Shown: piece after piece, positions 1 to 5,834 of the stretch
How the letters are laid out: each line of letters opens with the position of its first letter
How positions within the stretch are numbered: position 1 is the stretch's first letter
NCBI GenBank assembly: GCA_903851455.1
Contig: CAINOM010000028.1
Coordinates: 1-7,937 of the forward strand
Direction of reading: 5' to 3'
Length of the DNA: 7,937 nucleotides
Source: an uncultured Bacteroidota bacterium
GTDB taxonomy: Bacteria > Bacteroidota > Bacteroidia > Chitinophagales > Chitinophagaceae
Translations under genes and position numbers: made by a program
Notes under the pieces: generated by a model
What the model was told of the DNA's origin: nothing
Database searches by the model: none
Seen by the model: only the letters and a program-made list of their open reading frames with translations

Positions 1-134
1 CAGTTAATTCCAACCGCATCACCGTCTGCAACTACCCAAGCTTTCTTAAAATAGGCTGGACTTGAGTGAATAAACACAAACAATCTATTAAAATCTATTA
101 CTCTAACTTCAAGATCTTCTACACCTTTTGCACA
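1..134 (-). CDS. Unidentified partial open frame with a DGDxxG motif, runs off the left edge
   Basis: Read on the minus strand, a frame stays open for 44 codons from just after a TAG at 135-137 to the window edge. It encodes a plausible globular stretch with hydrophobic strands (VRVIDF, RLFVFI), then AYFKKAWVVADGDAVGIN. The last part, a hydrophobic strand followed by DGDAVG, resembles the DxDxxG metal-binding turn of TOPRIM domains, but this is only a short motif match. No ATG lies in the open stretch. The same frame upstream of the TAG is also open (24 codons, back to the stop of the T9SS gene) and reads like protein (PRLYVYVER), so the gene may be interrupted by a nonsense mutation or may start at a TTG or GTG inside. 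The DNA is visibly AT-richer than the housekeeping genes to the right. It could equally be a chance frame. I do not assign a function. Confidence 0.25.
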
Positions 135-209
135 CTATGCAAAGCATCTTTCTACATAGACGTATAAACGAGGGGAAATCTTGGGTGGTGCAAGAATTAA
201 TCCCAATAA

Positions 210-773
210 TCATTCCTTCAAAAACTTCCTCACTTCTGAACCATTCACTCTTACAAAGTATATACCTGCTGCCAGGGTTGAGATGTCTACCAGTACTATT
301 TCCGAGTTATACGAATTGGTATAGACCGTTTGGCCTAACAGGTTGCTGATAGCTATTGTATTTATTCCGGTTGGAGCGGATATCGTTAACGATGTTGTCG
401 CGGGGTTGGGGAATAAGCTAACATTGGTGCGGGATGGAGCAACGGAAGGCGCAGAAAGTACGATAGAATCACAATGAGCAGTTTCAGCCTTTAATGAATT
501 AGTAGCGGACACTGACGTAAGCGTGCCATAGACATCTATGCCCGTTCCATTGCCGGAGATCGCTGAAGTATAATTTTGTACGGTTACATGCAGCACATGA
601 GCTCCAGCGGTTAACCATACTGTCTGTGTGAAATAAGTAGCAGTGCTGAAATGGGCAACGGCATCGGAAGCAGGTTGAGAGAAAGTCAACGAAATACTGC
701 TGTCAATATCAGTTTCCTGGATCCAGTTATCACCTGCGAGATAAAGGTTAAGCTTTATGCTGTCATCGAGCAC
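210..773 (-). CDS. C-terminal part of the frameshifted secreted protein, with T9SS type A sorting domain
   Basis: This 187-residue frame completes the gene that begins at 1183. Residues 1-85 continue the beta-sandwich domain (LDDSIKLNLYLAGDNWI, SISLTFSQPA, GAHVLHVTVQNYT, GTGIDVYGTL). Residues 119-187 form a type A T9SS C-terminal domain: SLFPNPATTSLTIS, then NLLGQTVY, then LVDISTLAAGIYFVRV, ending VRKFLKE. In this family the domain directs the protein through the outer membrane via the Por/Gld secretion machinery and is usually cleaved off at the cell surface. The frame could nominally start at the GTG at 773, but no signal peptide or promoter precedes it, so it is not an independent gene. 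The most likely history is one gene that lost a base, or a sequencing error. The stop is TGA at 210-212, and no clear terminator follows. Confidence 0.8.
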   Translation of the reverse strand: MLDDSIKLNLYLAGDNWIQETDIDSSISLTFSQPASDAVAHFSTATYFTQTVWLTAGAHVLHVTVQNYTSAISGNGTGIDVYGTLTSVSATNSLKAETAHCDSIVLSAPSVAPSRTNVSLFPNPATTSLTISAPTGINTIAISNLLGQTVYTNSYNSEIVLVDISTLAAGIYFVRVNGSEVRKFLKE

Positions 774-833
774 ATATTGAAGGGCCTGCCCAGCGTTGCA
801 TAATAAATTGGGTCGCCGTAAGTGCCCGGAGTA
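755..833 (-). other. Frameshift zone joining the two halves of the T9SS protein gene
   Basis: The upstream frame stops at TAA at 755-757. The downstream frame is open back to a TAG at 834-836, so the shift must lie between these points. The protein sequence best supports a junction near 770, where ...RPFNMC (ending with TGC at 770-772) should run into LDDSIKL (starting with CTC at 768-770); the C at 770 is used by both codons, as if one C were missing. No A or T slippery heptamer is seen there. Short CCC and GGG runs at about 783-791 are alternative sites for a missing base. Confidence 0.75.
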
Positions 834-1183
834 CTATATCCATTTCCATTAAGGTAACTGATCCAATGGCCGGGGTATCCAATAGGATTAACGACCCACG
901 GAGGCGACGGAGATACGATGTCAGCGCTGCTATCTATCATAACGGCTGTATACCCGCCCATTGCTGCGATGGCGGGTATTGCAGCAGGCGATATAAATGA
1001 AACGATCCATTTAGGGTCCAAAACAGGCGCGGCGCTGTCTGCTCCGTATAGGATTGCCAGTCCGGTAGAAGGATCGTATCCTGTATTGATCATCAAAGTA
1101 TTACTGCAGCATCCCGACTGTGGCAATTCCTGGGACAAAACAATGTTTGGCAATAAAAGCAGTAGGAAAAGTATCTTTTTCAT
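755..1183 (-). CDS. N-terminal part of a frameshifted secreted T9SS cargo protein
   Basis: This frame encodes 142 residues. It starts with a clear Sec signal peptide: MKK, a leucine-rich core to about residue 16, then a likely cut near LSQ. The mature part has an extracellular beta-rich character (GCCSNTLMINTGYDPSTG, DPKWIVSF, WVVNPIGYPGHWISYLNGNG, YYATLGRPFNMC), typical of Bacteroidota surface or secreted beta-sandwich proteins. The last residues (SMTA) are out of frame. The natural continuation, LDDSIKLNLYLAGDNWI, lies in the next frame and is annotated separately as the C-terminal part. Restoring one base gives a 975-nt gene of 324 residues from 1183 to 210. The ATG at 1183 sits 20 nt downstream of an excellent promoter. 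The ligand or substrate is unknown; an adhesin-like or carbohydrate-binding role is only a guess. If the frameshift is real, the product is cut off without its sorting signal and would stay in the periplasm. Confidence 0.8.
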   Translation of the reverse strand: MKKILFLLLLLPNIVLSQELPQSGCCSNTLMINTGYDPSTGLAILYGADSAAPVLDPKWIVSFISPAAIPAIAAMGGYTAVMIDSSADIVSPSPPWVVNPIGYPGHWISYLNGNGYSTPGTYGDPIYYATLGRPFNMCSMTA

Positions 1184-1202
1184 AGGGTAAATTATTATGT
1201 GA

Positions 1203-1232
1203 CAAAGGTACAGGGCAATGCTAGCCTCACAA
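1203..1232 (-). promoter_or_regulatory. Bacteroidota-type promoter of the T9SS protein gene
   Basis: On the minus strand a perfect -7 box TACCTTTG (1203-1210) is preceded at 19 nt by TTG (1230-1232), matching the primary sigma factor consensus known from Bacteroidota (TTTG or TTG, about 19-21 nt, TAnnTTTG). The -7 box ends 20 nt before the ATG at 1183, giving a very short leader. Confidence 0.65.
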
Positions 1233-1380
1233 TAGGTATAAATACTGATTTTCAGGCTCTAAAAGCACATTCGGGACCTCGGGCAGATATCATTAGCTGT
1301 GAACGTACCCCGGAAACAATAGGATCGCAGGCATTAGAAATGTGGTATTTCGGCCCACCCGGTCCTCTGCTTTCCCAACT

Positions 1381-1415
1381 TTTGCCCCAATTTAACACCG
1401 AATATTGTACCTTCG
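1381..1415 (+). promoter_or_regulatory. Candidate promoter of tig
   Basis: TTTG at 1381-1384 is followed after 23 nt by TACCTTCG at 1408-1415, one mismatch from TAnnTTTG. The spacer is at the long end of the usual range. It would give a leader of about 65 nt. The leader is AT-rich just before the ATG at 1485 and has no clear Shine-Dalgarno site, as is usual in this phylum. The rest of the 301-nt intergenic region (about 1233-1380) shows no gene, hairpin or repeat that I can support. Confidence 0.45.
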
Positions 1416-1484
1416 CCGCCCGAATAATCATAGCAGCCGCGATGATAACGGCTGTTTTTTTAACACTATAAAATATACACAATT

Positions 1485-2870
1485 ATGGCTACGGTAACGC
1501 GCGAAAACATAGGTACGTTGCACGATAAACTGACAGTAAAACTGTCGAAAGAAGACTATATGCCCGGCTTTGAGAAAACCCTGAAACAGCAGGCCAAGTC
1601 TGCAAATGTACCGGGCTTTCGCAAAGGCATGGTGCCTGTTGGCATGGTACGCAAAATGTACGGCCAGACCATTCTTAATGAAGAGGTGATACGCACCGCA
1701 GGTAAGAAACTGGAAGACTATATGACAGGCGAAAAGCTGTCCATCTTCGCGCAGCCTATGGTACTGGCCGACCAGACCCGCATGCAGCCGGATATGAGCC
1801 AGCCGCAGGATATTGACTTCGCTTTTGAAGTGGGCCTGAAACCTGATTTCGAAATCCCCGCAGTTAAGAACAAGGCAAAGCTTACCCGCTACAAGATCGC
1901 CGTGAGCGACAAAATGATGGATGATGAGCTGGAGCGCATCAAACGCCGCTTTGGTAAGGTAGAGTCGCAGGACACGGTTACCAGCAAGGAAGACATTATC
2001 TACGCTACTTATGAGCCTTGCGATGAAGCGGGCAATGTAACCGGCGAAGGGACAACAATAGAAGATACGGAGATGCAGGATAAGATGCCTGCGAAGCTCA
2101 AGGAAATGGTGATGGGCAAGAAGGCCGGAGACACATTAGTGTTTCGCCCGGCTGACGTATGCACTGCAGAGGAGCTCCCCGCATTCCTGAGAGACCCGCT
2201 GAAGGCAGGTGAAGATGCTGCACAGCATAACTACAAGCTGACCATTACAAAGATCGGCATGCTGATACCGCATGAAATGGGTACCGAACTTTTTCAAAAA
2301 GTTTACCCGAATGCGGAGATAAACGACGAAGCGGCTTTCCGCGAAAAGATAAAGGGCGAACTGACCAATGAGTTCACCCGTATAGCCGGTGAACGCCTGC
2401 ACAACGAGATATACGAACTGCTGGTGCACAACACGCCGATAGAACTGCCGGTAGACTTCCTGAAACGCTGGATGCGCGAAGGTGGCGAAACCCGCAAGTC
2501 GGCACAGCAGGTGGAGAGTGAGTTTGGCAGCTTTGAGCACCAGCTCAGGTGGCAGCTCATATCAGACAAGCTGCTGGCTGAAAACGCGATCAGCGTGACA
2601 CGCGAAGAAGTGGATCGCGACATCAAGACGCGCGTGATGGCTTACTTCGGCCTCGGCCCTGATGATGAGGACCAGGCGCCATGGATGGAAAGCTATATGG
2701 GCAAGATATCCAAGGATGAGAAGATGATGGATGAGACCTACCGTCGCCTGTTGTTTGCAAAGCTGTTCAGCTTCCTGGAAACGCAGTTCACGGTAGAGGA
2801 GAAAGACATAGAAGAGGATGCGTTCTTCAAGCTGGAAGATGCGCACGCGGCACATCACCACCACCATTAA
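1485..2870 (+). CDS. tig: Trigger factor, ribosome-associated chaperone
   Basis: Trigger factor binds at the ribosome exit tunnel and shields nascent chains in the cytoplasm. The protein has 461 residues; E. coli Tig has 432. Residues 1-115 form the ribosome-binding domain, with the signature PGFRKGMVPVGMVRKMYG at 43-60 (G44-F45-R46-K47 equals the GFRxG docking loop). Residues of about 150-255 occupy the place of the FKBP-type PPIase domain but match its core poorly, so prolyl isomerase activity is doubtful. Residues from about 263 (HEMGTELFQKVYP) to 450 form the helical substrate-cradling C-domain. The chain ends in HAAHHHHH, a natural five-histidine run that is not part of the family core. 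The ATG at 1485 gives the normal N-terminus (MATVTRENIGTLHDKL). The gene appears to be a single transcription unit with its own promoter and a strong terminator downstream. It is not followed by clpP/clpX, as it often is in Proteobacteria. Confidence 0.95.
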   Translation: MATVTRENIGTLHDKLTVKLSKEDYMPGFEKTLKQQAKSANVPGFRKGMVPVGMVRKMYGQTILNEEVIRTAGKKLEDYMTGEKLSIFAQPMVLADQTRMQPDMSQPQDIDFAFEVGLKPDFEIPAVKNKAKLTRYKIAVSDKMMDDELERIKRRFGKVESQDTVTSKEDIIYATYEPCDEAGNVTGEGTTIEDTEMQDKMPAKLKEMVMGKKAGDTLVFRPADVCTAEELPAFLRDPLKAGEDAAQHNYKLTITKIGMLIPHEMGTELFQKVYPNAEINDEAAFREKIKGELTNEFTRIAGERLHNEIYELLVHNTPIELPVDFLKRWMREGGETRKSAQQVESEFGSFEHQLRWQLISDKLLAENAISVTREEVDRDIKTRVMAYFGLGPDDEDQAPWMESYMGKISKDEKMMDETYRRLLFAKLFSFLETQFTVEEKDIEEDAFFKLEDAHAAHHHHH

Positions 2871-2897
2871 TAACTGGTTGGGATGACCCCAAATAAT

Positions 2898-2927
2898 TAA
2901 GCCCCTGCAACTCAATGCAGGGGCTTA
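2898..2927. terminator. Bidirectional hairpin terminator after tig
   Basis: A perfect 12-bp inverted repeat, TAAGCCCCTGCA, loop ACTCAA, then its complement, lies 27 nt after the tig stop codon. It is followed by ACTATTTTATA on the plus strand and by AATTATTT on the minus strand. It sits between convergent genes, so it can serve both tig and the small minus-strand gene ending at 2949. Confidence 0.85.
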
Positions 2928-2948
2928 CTATTTTATATCGGTTTGCGA

Positions 2949-3302
2949 TTAATACCAGTAACCGCGGCCACGCCAGCCCCAGCCCCACCAGTCGTGGCTG
3001 TAGCCACCTTCTCTGTGGTCAGTCTCCAGCATATCTCTCTTCCATGCCTTGCGGTATGCTGAGCGCATTTTCCGGTCAGCAGCCCATGGGCGGTAGTAAG
3101 ACATTTCTTCAGCCTGCATTTCTTTTCTCCTCACTTTCATGTCCTTTCTCCAGGCACGGTAGCAATGGAAATCGCCTTTGAAAGAGCTCTCAAGATGGCC
3201 GCCGCAGCAAGCCTCACTCGATTCCTTTTTGTCTTGTGCAGATGCACTTCCAGCGGAGAGGAACATAATCGCTAAAAATGGAATTAGGAGGTGTTTTTTC
3301 AT
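2949..3302 (-). CDS. Small secreted basic, aromatic-rich protein, paralogue A
   Basis: I do not recognise a named family for this 117-residue protein. Residues 1-22 are a Sec signal peptide (MKKHLLIPFLAIMFLSAGSASA, cut before Q23), so it should be exported to the periplasm or beyond. The mature part has cysteines at 32, 33 and 47 and two copies of an AW(K/R)-x-D-M motif: CYRAWRKDM (47-55) and YRKAWKRDM (83-91), separated by RRKE and YRPWAADRK. The tail (104-117) is rich in tryptophan and glycine and ends in YWY. Residues 47-104 align without gaps to residues 58-115 of the neighbour at 3406-3762, with 31 of 58 identical, so the two arose by tandem duplication. It has its own promoter and shares the terminator at 2898-2927. 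The high charge and exposed aromatics could suit binding to polyanions or cell wall, but that is inference only. Confidence 0.8.
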   Translation of the reverse strand: MKKHLLIPFLAIMFLSAGSASAQDKKESSEACCGGHLESSFKGDFHCYRAWRKDMKVRRKEMQAEEMSYYRPWAADRKMRSAYRKAWKRDMLETDHREGGYSHDWWGWGWRGRGYWY

Positions 3303-3322
3303 AAACAGTTAATTTTTGTGAA

Positions 3323-3354
3323 CAAAGTAATTCAATAGTCAATATATATCCAAA
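3323..3354 (-). promoter_or_regulatory. Promoter of paralogue A
   Basis: On the minus strand TTTG (3351-3354) is followed after 21 nt by TACTTTG (3323-3329), close to TAnnTTTG. It lies 21 nt upstream of the ATG at 3302. The stretch 3342-3354 matches the equivalent stretch of the paralogue B promoter (3801-3813) at 12 of 13 positions (plus strand ATAtATATCCAAA against ATAcATATCCAAA). Confidence 0.55.
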
Positions 3355-3405
3355 TTTTTATCGGCAAAACCTGTTATCTGTGTAGTAATACCAGATATCC
3401 GTGCA

Positions 3406-3762
3406 TTAATACCAGTAGTCGTGTGGCTCGCCTGCGTCTTTGTGTACAGCTTCGAGGTTATCCCTCTTCCATGCTTTCCACTCAGCTCTTTTCGCTTTTC
3501 TGCGCGCAGCAAACGGGCGGTTGGTTTCCAGCGCCTTCGACTGGCACTCTTTTTTCTTACGCTTCATGTCCTTCTTCCAGGCGCGGTAACACTTGTAGTC
3601 GCTGGCCAGGTAGTCGTCGTAATGATCGATATAAGAATATTTCTGGATGCAGTCGCAGTATGCAGCTTTCATCACATCGTCACTTTTTCCCTGTGCGGAG
3701 GCTTTAGTGCCGCCAAGCAAAGCAAGGAGTAAAAAGGAGAGCAGCAGGTAGTTTTTCGTCAT
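3406..3762 (-). CDS. Small secreted basic, aromatic-rich protein, paralogue B
   Basis: This 118-residue protein has no family that I can name. Residues 1-23 form a Sec signal peptide (MTKNYLLLSFLLLALLGG..., cut at ASA-Q24). The mature chain carries four cysteines (36, 38, 58, 73), a Tyr/Asp-rich stretch (YSYIDHYDDYLASDYK, 42-57), and the two-fold motif CYRAWKKDM (58-66) and EWKAWKRDN (94-102). Between them is a strongly basic helix-like part (KRKKKE, RPFAARRKAKR). It ends in HDYWY. The conserved block shared with paralogue A is ungapped, while the N-terminal mature regions differ in length and cysteine content, which suggests that they diverged after duplication. The ATG at 3762 follows the signal-peptide pattern and lies 21 nt below its promoter. 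The gene runs divergently from mutL. The CxC pair and the basic core would allow metal or polyanion binding, but nothing in the sequence proves it. Confidence 0.8.
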   Translation of the reverse strand: MTKNYLLLSFLLLALLGGTKASAQGKSDDVMKAAYCDCIQKYSYIDHYDDYLASDYKCYRAWKKDMKRKKKECQSKALETNRPFAARRKAKRAEWKAWKRDNLEAVHKDAGEPHDYWY

Positions 3763-3782
3763 AGCTTTTTCAATTTCGAGTA

Positions 3783-3813
3783 CAAAATAAATAATCGGCT
3801 ATACATATCCAAA
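3783..3813 (-). promoter_or_regulatory. Promoter of paralogue B
   Basis: On the minus strand TTTG (3810-3813) is followed after 20 nt by TATTTTG (3783-3789), close to TAnnTTTG. The -7 box is 21 nt from the ATG at 3762, the same distance as in paralogue A. The GGATATGTAT just after the TTTG is shared with the paralogue A promoter, apart from one base. Confidence 0.55.
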
Positions 3814-3912
3814 CAATTGCACAAAGAAATATTTATGGCGACCGGGAGGTGCGGGTGCCCCAAACGTGCCAGACACCTACGTACGCCGTATATTTACACA
3901 AAAAGTGACTCA

Positions 3913-5793
3913 GTGCCCGACGTAATACAATTATTATCAGATCATATAGCCAACCAGATAGCTGCCGGCGAGGTGATACAGCGCCCTGCATCTGCGGTAA
4001 AAGAACTGCTGGAAAATGCCATTGACGCAGGCGCTACCGAGATACAGCTGATCATAAAGGACGCAGGCAAGGAACTGATACAGGTAACCGATAACGGAAA
4101 GGGTATGAGCCCTACCGACGCTCGGATGAGCTTTGAGCGGCACGCTACCTCCAAGATACGCAATATTGAAGACCTCTTTAAGATACGCACCATGGGTTTC
4201 CGGGGTGAGGCGCTGGCGTCTATTGCCGCCGTAACCCAGGTAGAACTGAAGACCCGCCAGGCGACCAGCGATGCCGGCACCCGCATAGTAATAGAGGGCA
4301 CCGAGGTAAAACTACAAGAGCCCTGCGCCGTGAACCCCGGCACCACGATCAGTGTAAAGAACCTGTTTTACAACGTACCCGCCCGGAGGCATTTTCTGAA
4401 GAGTGCTACCACCGAGCTCAGGCACATACTCGATGAGTTTACCCGGGTGGCGCTGGCATACCCGGCCATTGGTTTCCGGCTGTGGAACAATGGCACCGAG
4501 CAGTTTCACCTTACACAAGGCAACCTCAAGGAGCGTGTGGTAGCCCTGCTGGGCCATACTTACGAAAAGAACCTGGTACCGGTAGAGGAGCAGACGGATA
4601 TGCTCAATATTCACGGCTTCATAGGCAAGCCTGCAGCAGCCCTTCGTACTCGCGGCATGCAGTTCTTCTTTATCAACGGCCGATTCATACGCAACTCTTA
4701 TCTGAACCATGCGGTAGTGCAGGCTTATGACGGACTGATAGAAAAAGAAGCCTTCCCGTTTTACGTACTCTTCCTTGAGGTGGACCCTGCAAGGGTAGAT
4801 GTGAATGTACACCCCACCAAGCAGGAGGTAAAGTTTGAGGACGACCGCATGATGTATACCTACCTGAACAGCGCGGTAAGGCATTCACTGGCGCGCTACA
4901 ACATAGCGCCCTCACTCGATTTTACGCTGAGCCCGGAGATACAGCAGCTATCTTCGGTACAGCTGCCGTATACCGATAGCCAGAAACAGGAGACTACAAA
5001 AGGATACCTCTACAGCACCTTCAGCGATAAAGACCAGGCACACTTTATAGAGCGCAAGGACAGCCTGAGGCGCTGGAAAGATCTTTATGAAATAGCAAAA
5101 ATGCCAGTCGACAGTTCACAGTCGGCAATTGACAGCGCTCAGTTTGCAGCCGGCTCCTTCAACTCAGCCCCGGATGATTCTAACAACTTGCAAGGCTCAT
5201 TACTGACCGGCGCGGAAACCGAGAGCAAGGGCAGCAACGGTATGATGCTGATACATGGCTCTATGCTGGCCACTACAGTAAAGAGCGGAATGATGCTCAT
5301 ACACATTCGCCGGGCACAGGAGCGCATATGGTATGAGCGCCTGCTGGCCGAATGGAACAGCCAGAACACACCATCGCAGCAAGTGTTATTCCCCATCTCT
5401 TACGAAACATCTCCGCAGGACGCAGTTCTGCTCACCGAGGTGCTTGCCGACCTTGCGCGCATTGGCTTTGATATAGCTCCCTTCGGGCAGAATACTTTTG
5501 CAGTACAGGGCATCCCCAGCGGCCTGCCTGCCGGCGAAGAAAAAAATGTACTGGATGAGGTGCTTGACCACCTGAAGCACGAATCACCGGATGCAGTGAG
5601 CAAGCGCACCGAGCTGCTGCTGGCCCACATGGCCCGCCGTCTCAGCCGCAACAAGCACGCTATTATGCAACCCGAAGGACAACAAGGCCTTATAGACGAG
5701 CTGTTTGCCTGCTCCCAGCCTGAGTATACGCCCGATGGAAAGAAGGTATTTGTAATGATCAGGAAAGAAGACCTGGAACAAATGCTGGGGTAG
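3913..5793 (+). CDS. mutL: DNA mismatch repair protein MutL, apparently without the endonuclease motifs
   Basis: MutL is the ATP-driven matchmaker that couples MutS mismatch recognition to strand processing. From the GTG at 3913 the protein has 626 residues. The N-terminal GHKL ATPase is intact: ANQIAAGEVIQRPASAVKEL (13-32), E31 and N35, DNGKGM (60-65), GFRGEALASI (95-104), then TTISVKNLFYNVPARR. A transducer domain follows to about 330 (FFINGRFIRN, VDVNVHPTKQEVKFED), then a low-complexity Ser/Ala/Asp linker (about 395-440), then the dimerisation domain. There, the endonuclease motif DQHAxxExxxxE is replaced by HIRRAQERIWYE (464-475), and the CPHGRP motif by TPDGKK (606-611). The start: the frame is open upstream to a TTG at 3817 and an ATG at 3835, but the GTG start gives an N-terminus only two residues longer than E. 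coli MutL (VPDVIQLLSDHIANQIAAGEV), and the upstream 32 codons look non-homologous. An A-rich stretch at 3898-3905 lies just before the GTG. Confidence 0.93.
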   Translation: MPDVIQLLSDHIANQIAAGEVIQRPASAVKELLENAIDAGATEIQLIIKDAGKELIQVTDNGKGMSPTDARMSFERHATSKIRNIEDLFKIRTMGFRGEALASIAAVTQVELKTRQATSDAGTRIVIEGTEVKLQEPCAVNPGTTISVKNLFYNVPARRHFLKSATTELRHILDEFTRVALAYPAIGFRLWNNGTEQFHLTQGNLKERVVALLGHTYEKNLVPVEEQTDMLNIHGFIGKPAAALRTRGMQFFFINGRFIRNSYLNHAVVQAYDGLIEKEAFPFYVLFLEVDPARVDVNVHPTKQEVKFEDDRMMYTYLNSAVRHSLARYNIAPSLDFTLSPEIQQLSSVQLPYTDSQKQETTKGYLYSTFSDKDQAHFIERKDSLRRWKDLYEIAKMPVDSSQSAIDSAQFAAGSFNSAPDDSNNLQGSLLTGAETESKGSNGMMLIHGSMLATTVKSGMMLIHIRRAQERIWYERLLAEWNSQNTPSQQVLFPISYETSPQDAVLLTEVLADLARIGFDIAPFGQNTFAVQGIPSGLPAGEEKNVLDEVLDHLKHESPDAVSKRTELLLAHMARRLSRNKHAIMQPEGQQGLIDELFACSQPEYTPDGKKVFVMIRKEDLEQMLG

Positions 5794-5834
5794 CCTGGAC
5801 GTTCTTTTCGCTGGGTAAACTGATCGTTATTGGA

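Noticed and set aside
755..833. Programmed ribosomal frameshifting in the T9SS gene
   Set aside because: No slippery heptamer or strong downstream hairpin is visible at the junction; a lost base or sequencing error is simpler.
1199..1471. Open frames of about 90 and 76 codons on either strand in the tig upstream region
   Set aside because: They overlap the promoters, lack start-site signals and have no recognisable protein features.
2853..2867. The five-His run as a vector-derived purification tag or contamination
   Set aside because: It is followed directly by the native stop, a natural terminator and chromosomal genes, with no linker, protease site or vector sequence.
2136..2915. Three minus-strand frames of 107-134 codons within and after tig
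   Set aside because: They are antisense to well-conserved trigger factor sequence, and the right-most one crosses the terminator.
4312..4884. A 190-codon minus-strand frame inside mutL
   Set aside because: It lies wholly opposite the conserved ATPase and transducer coding sequence and its translation has no signal, domain or sensible composition.
5239..5304. GMMLIH occurring twice in MutL as an internal duplication
   Set aside because: The flanking sequences differ, and both positions fit the normal MutL pattern (the strand before the motif and the motif strand itself), so the likeness is probably chance.
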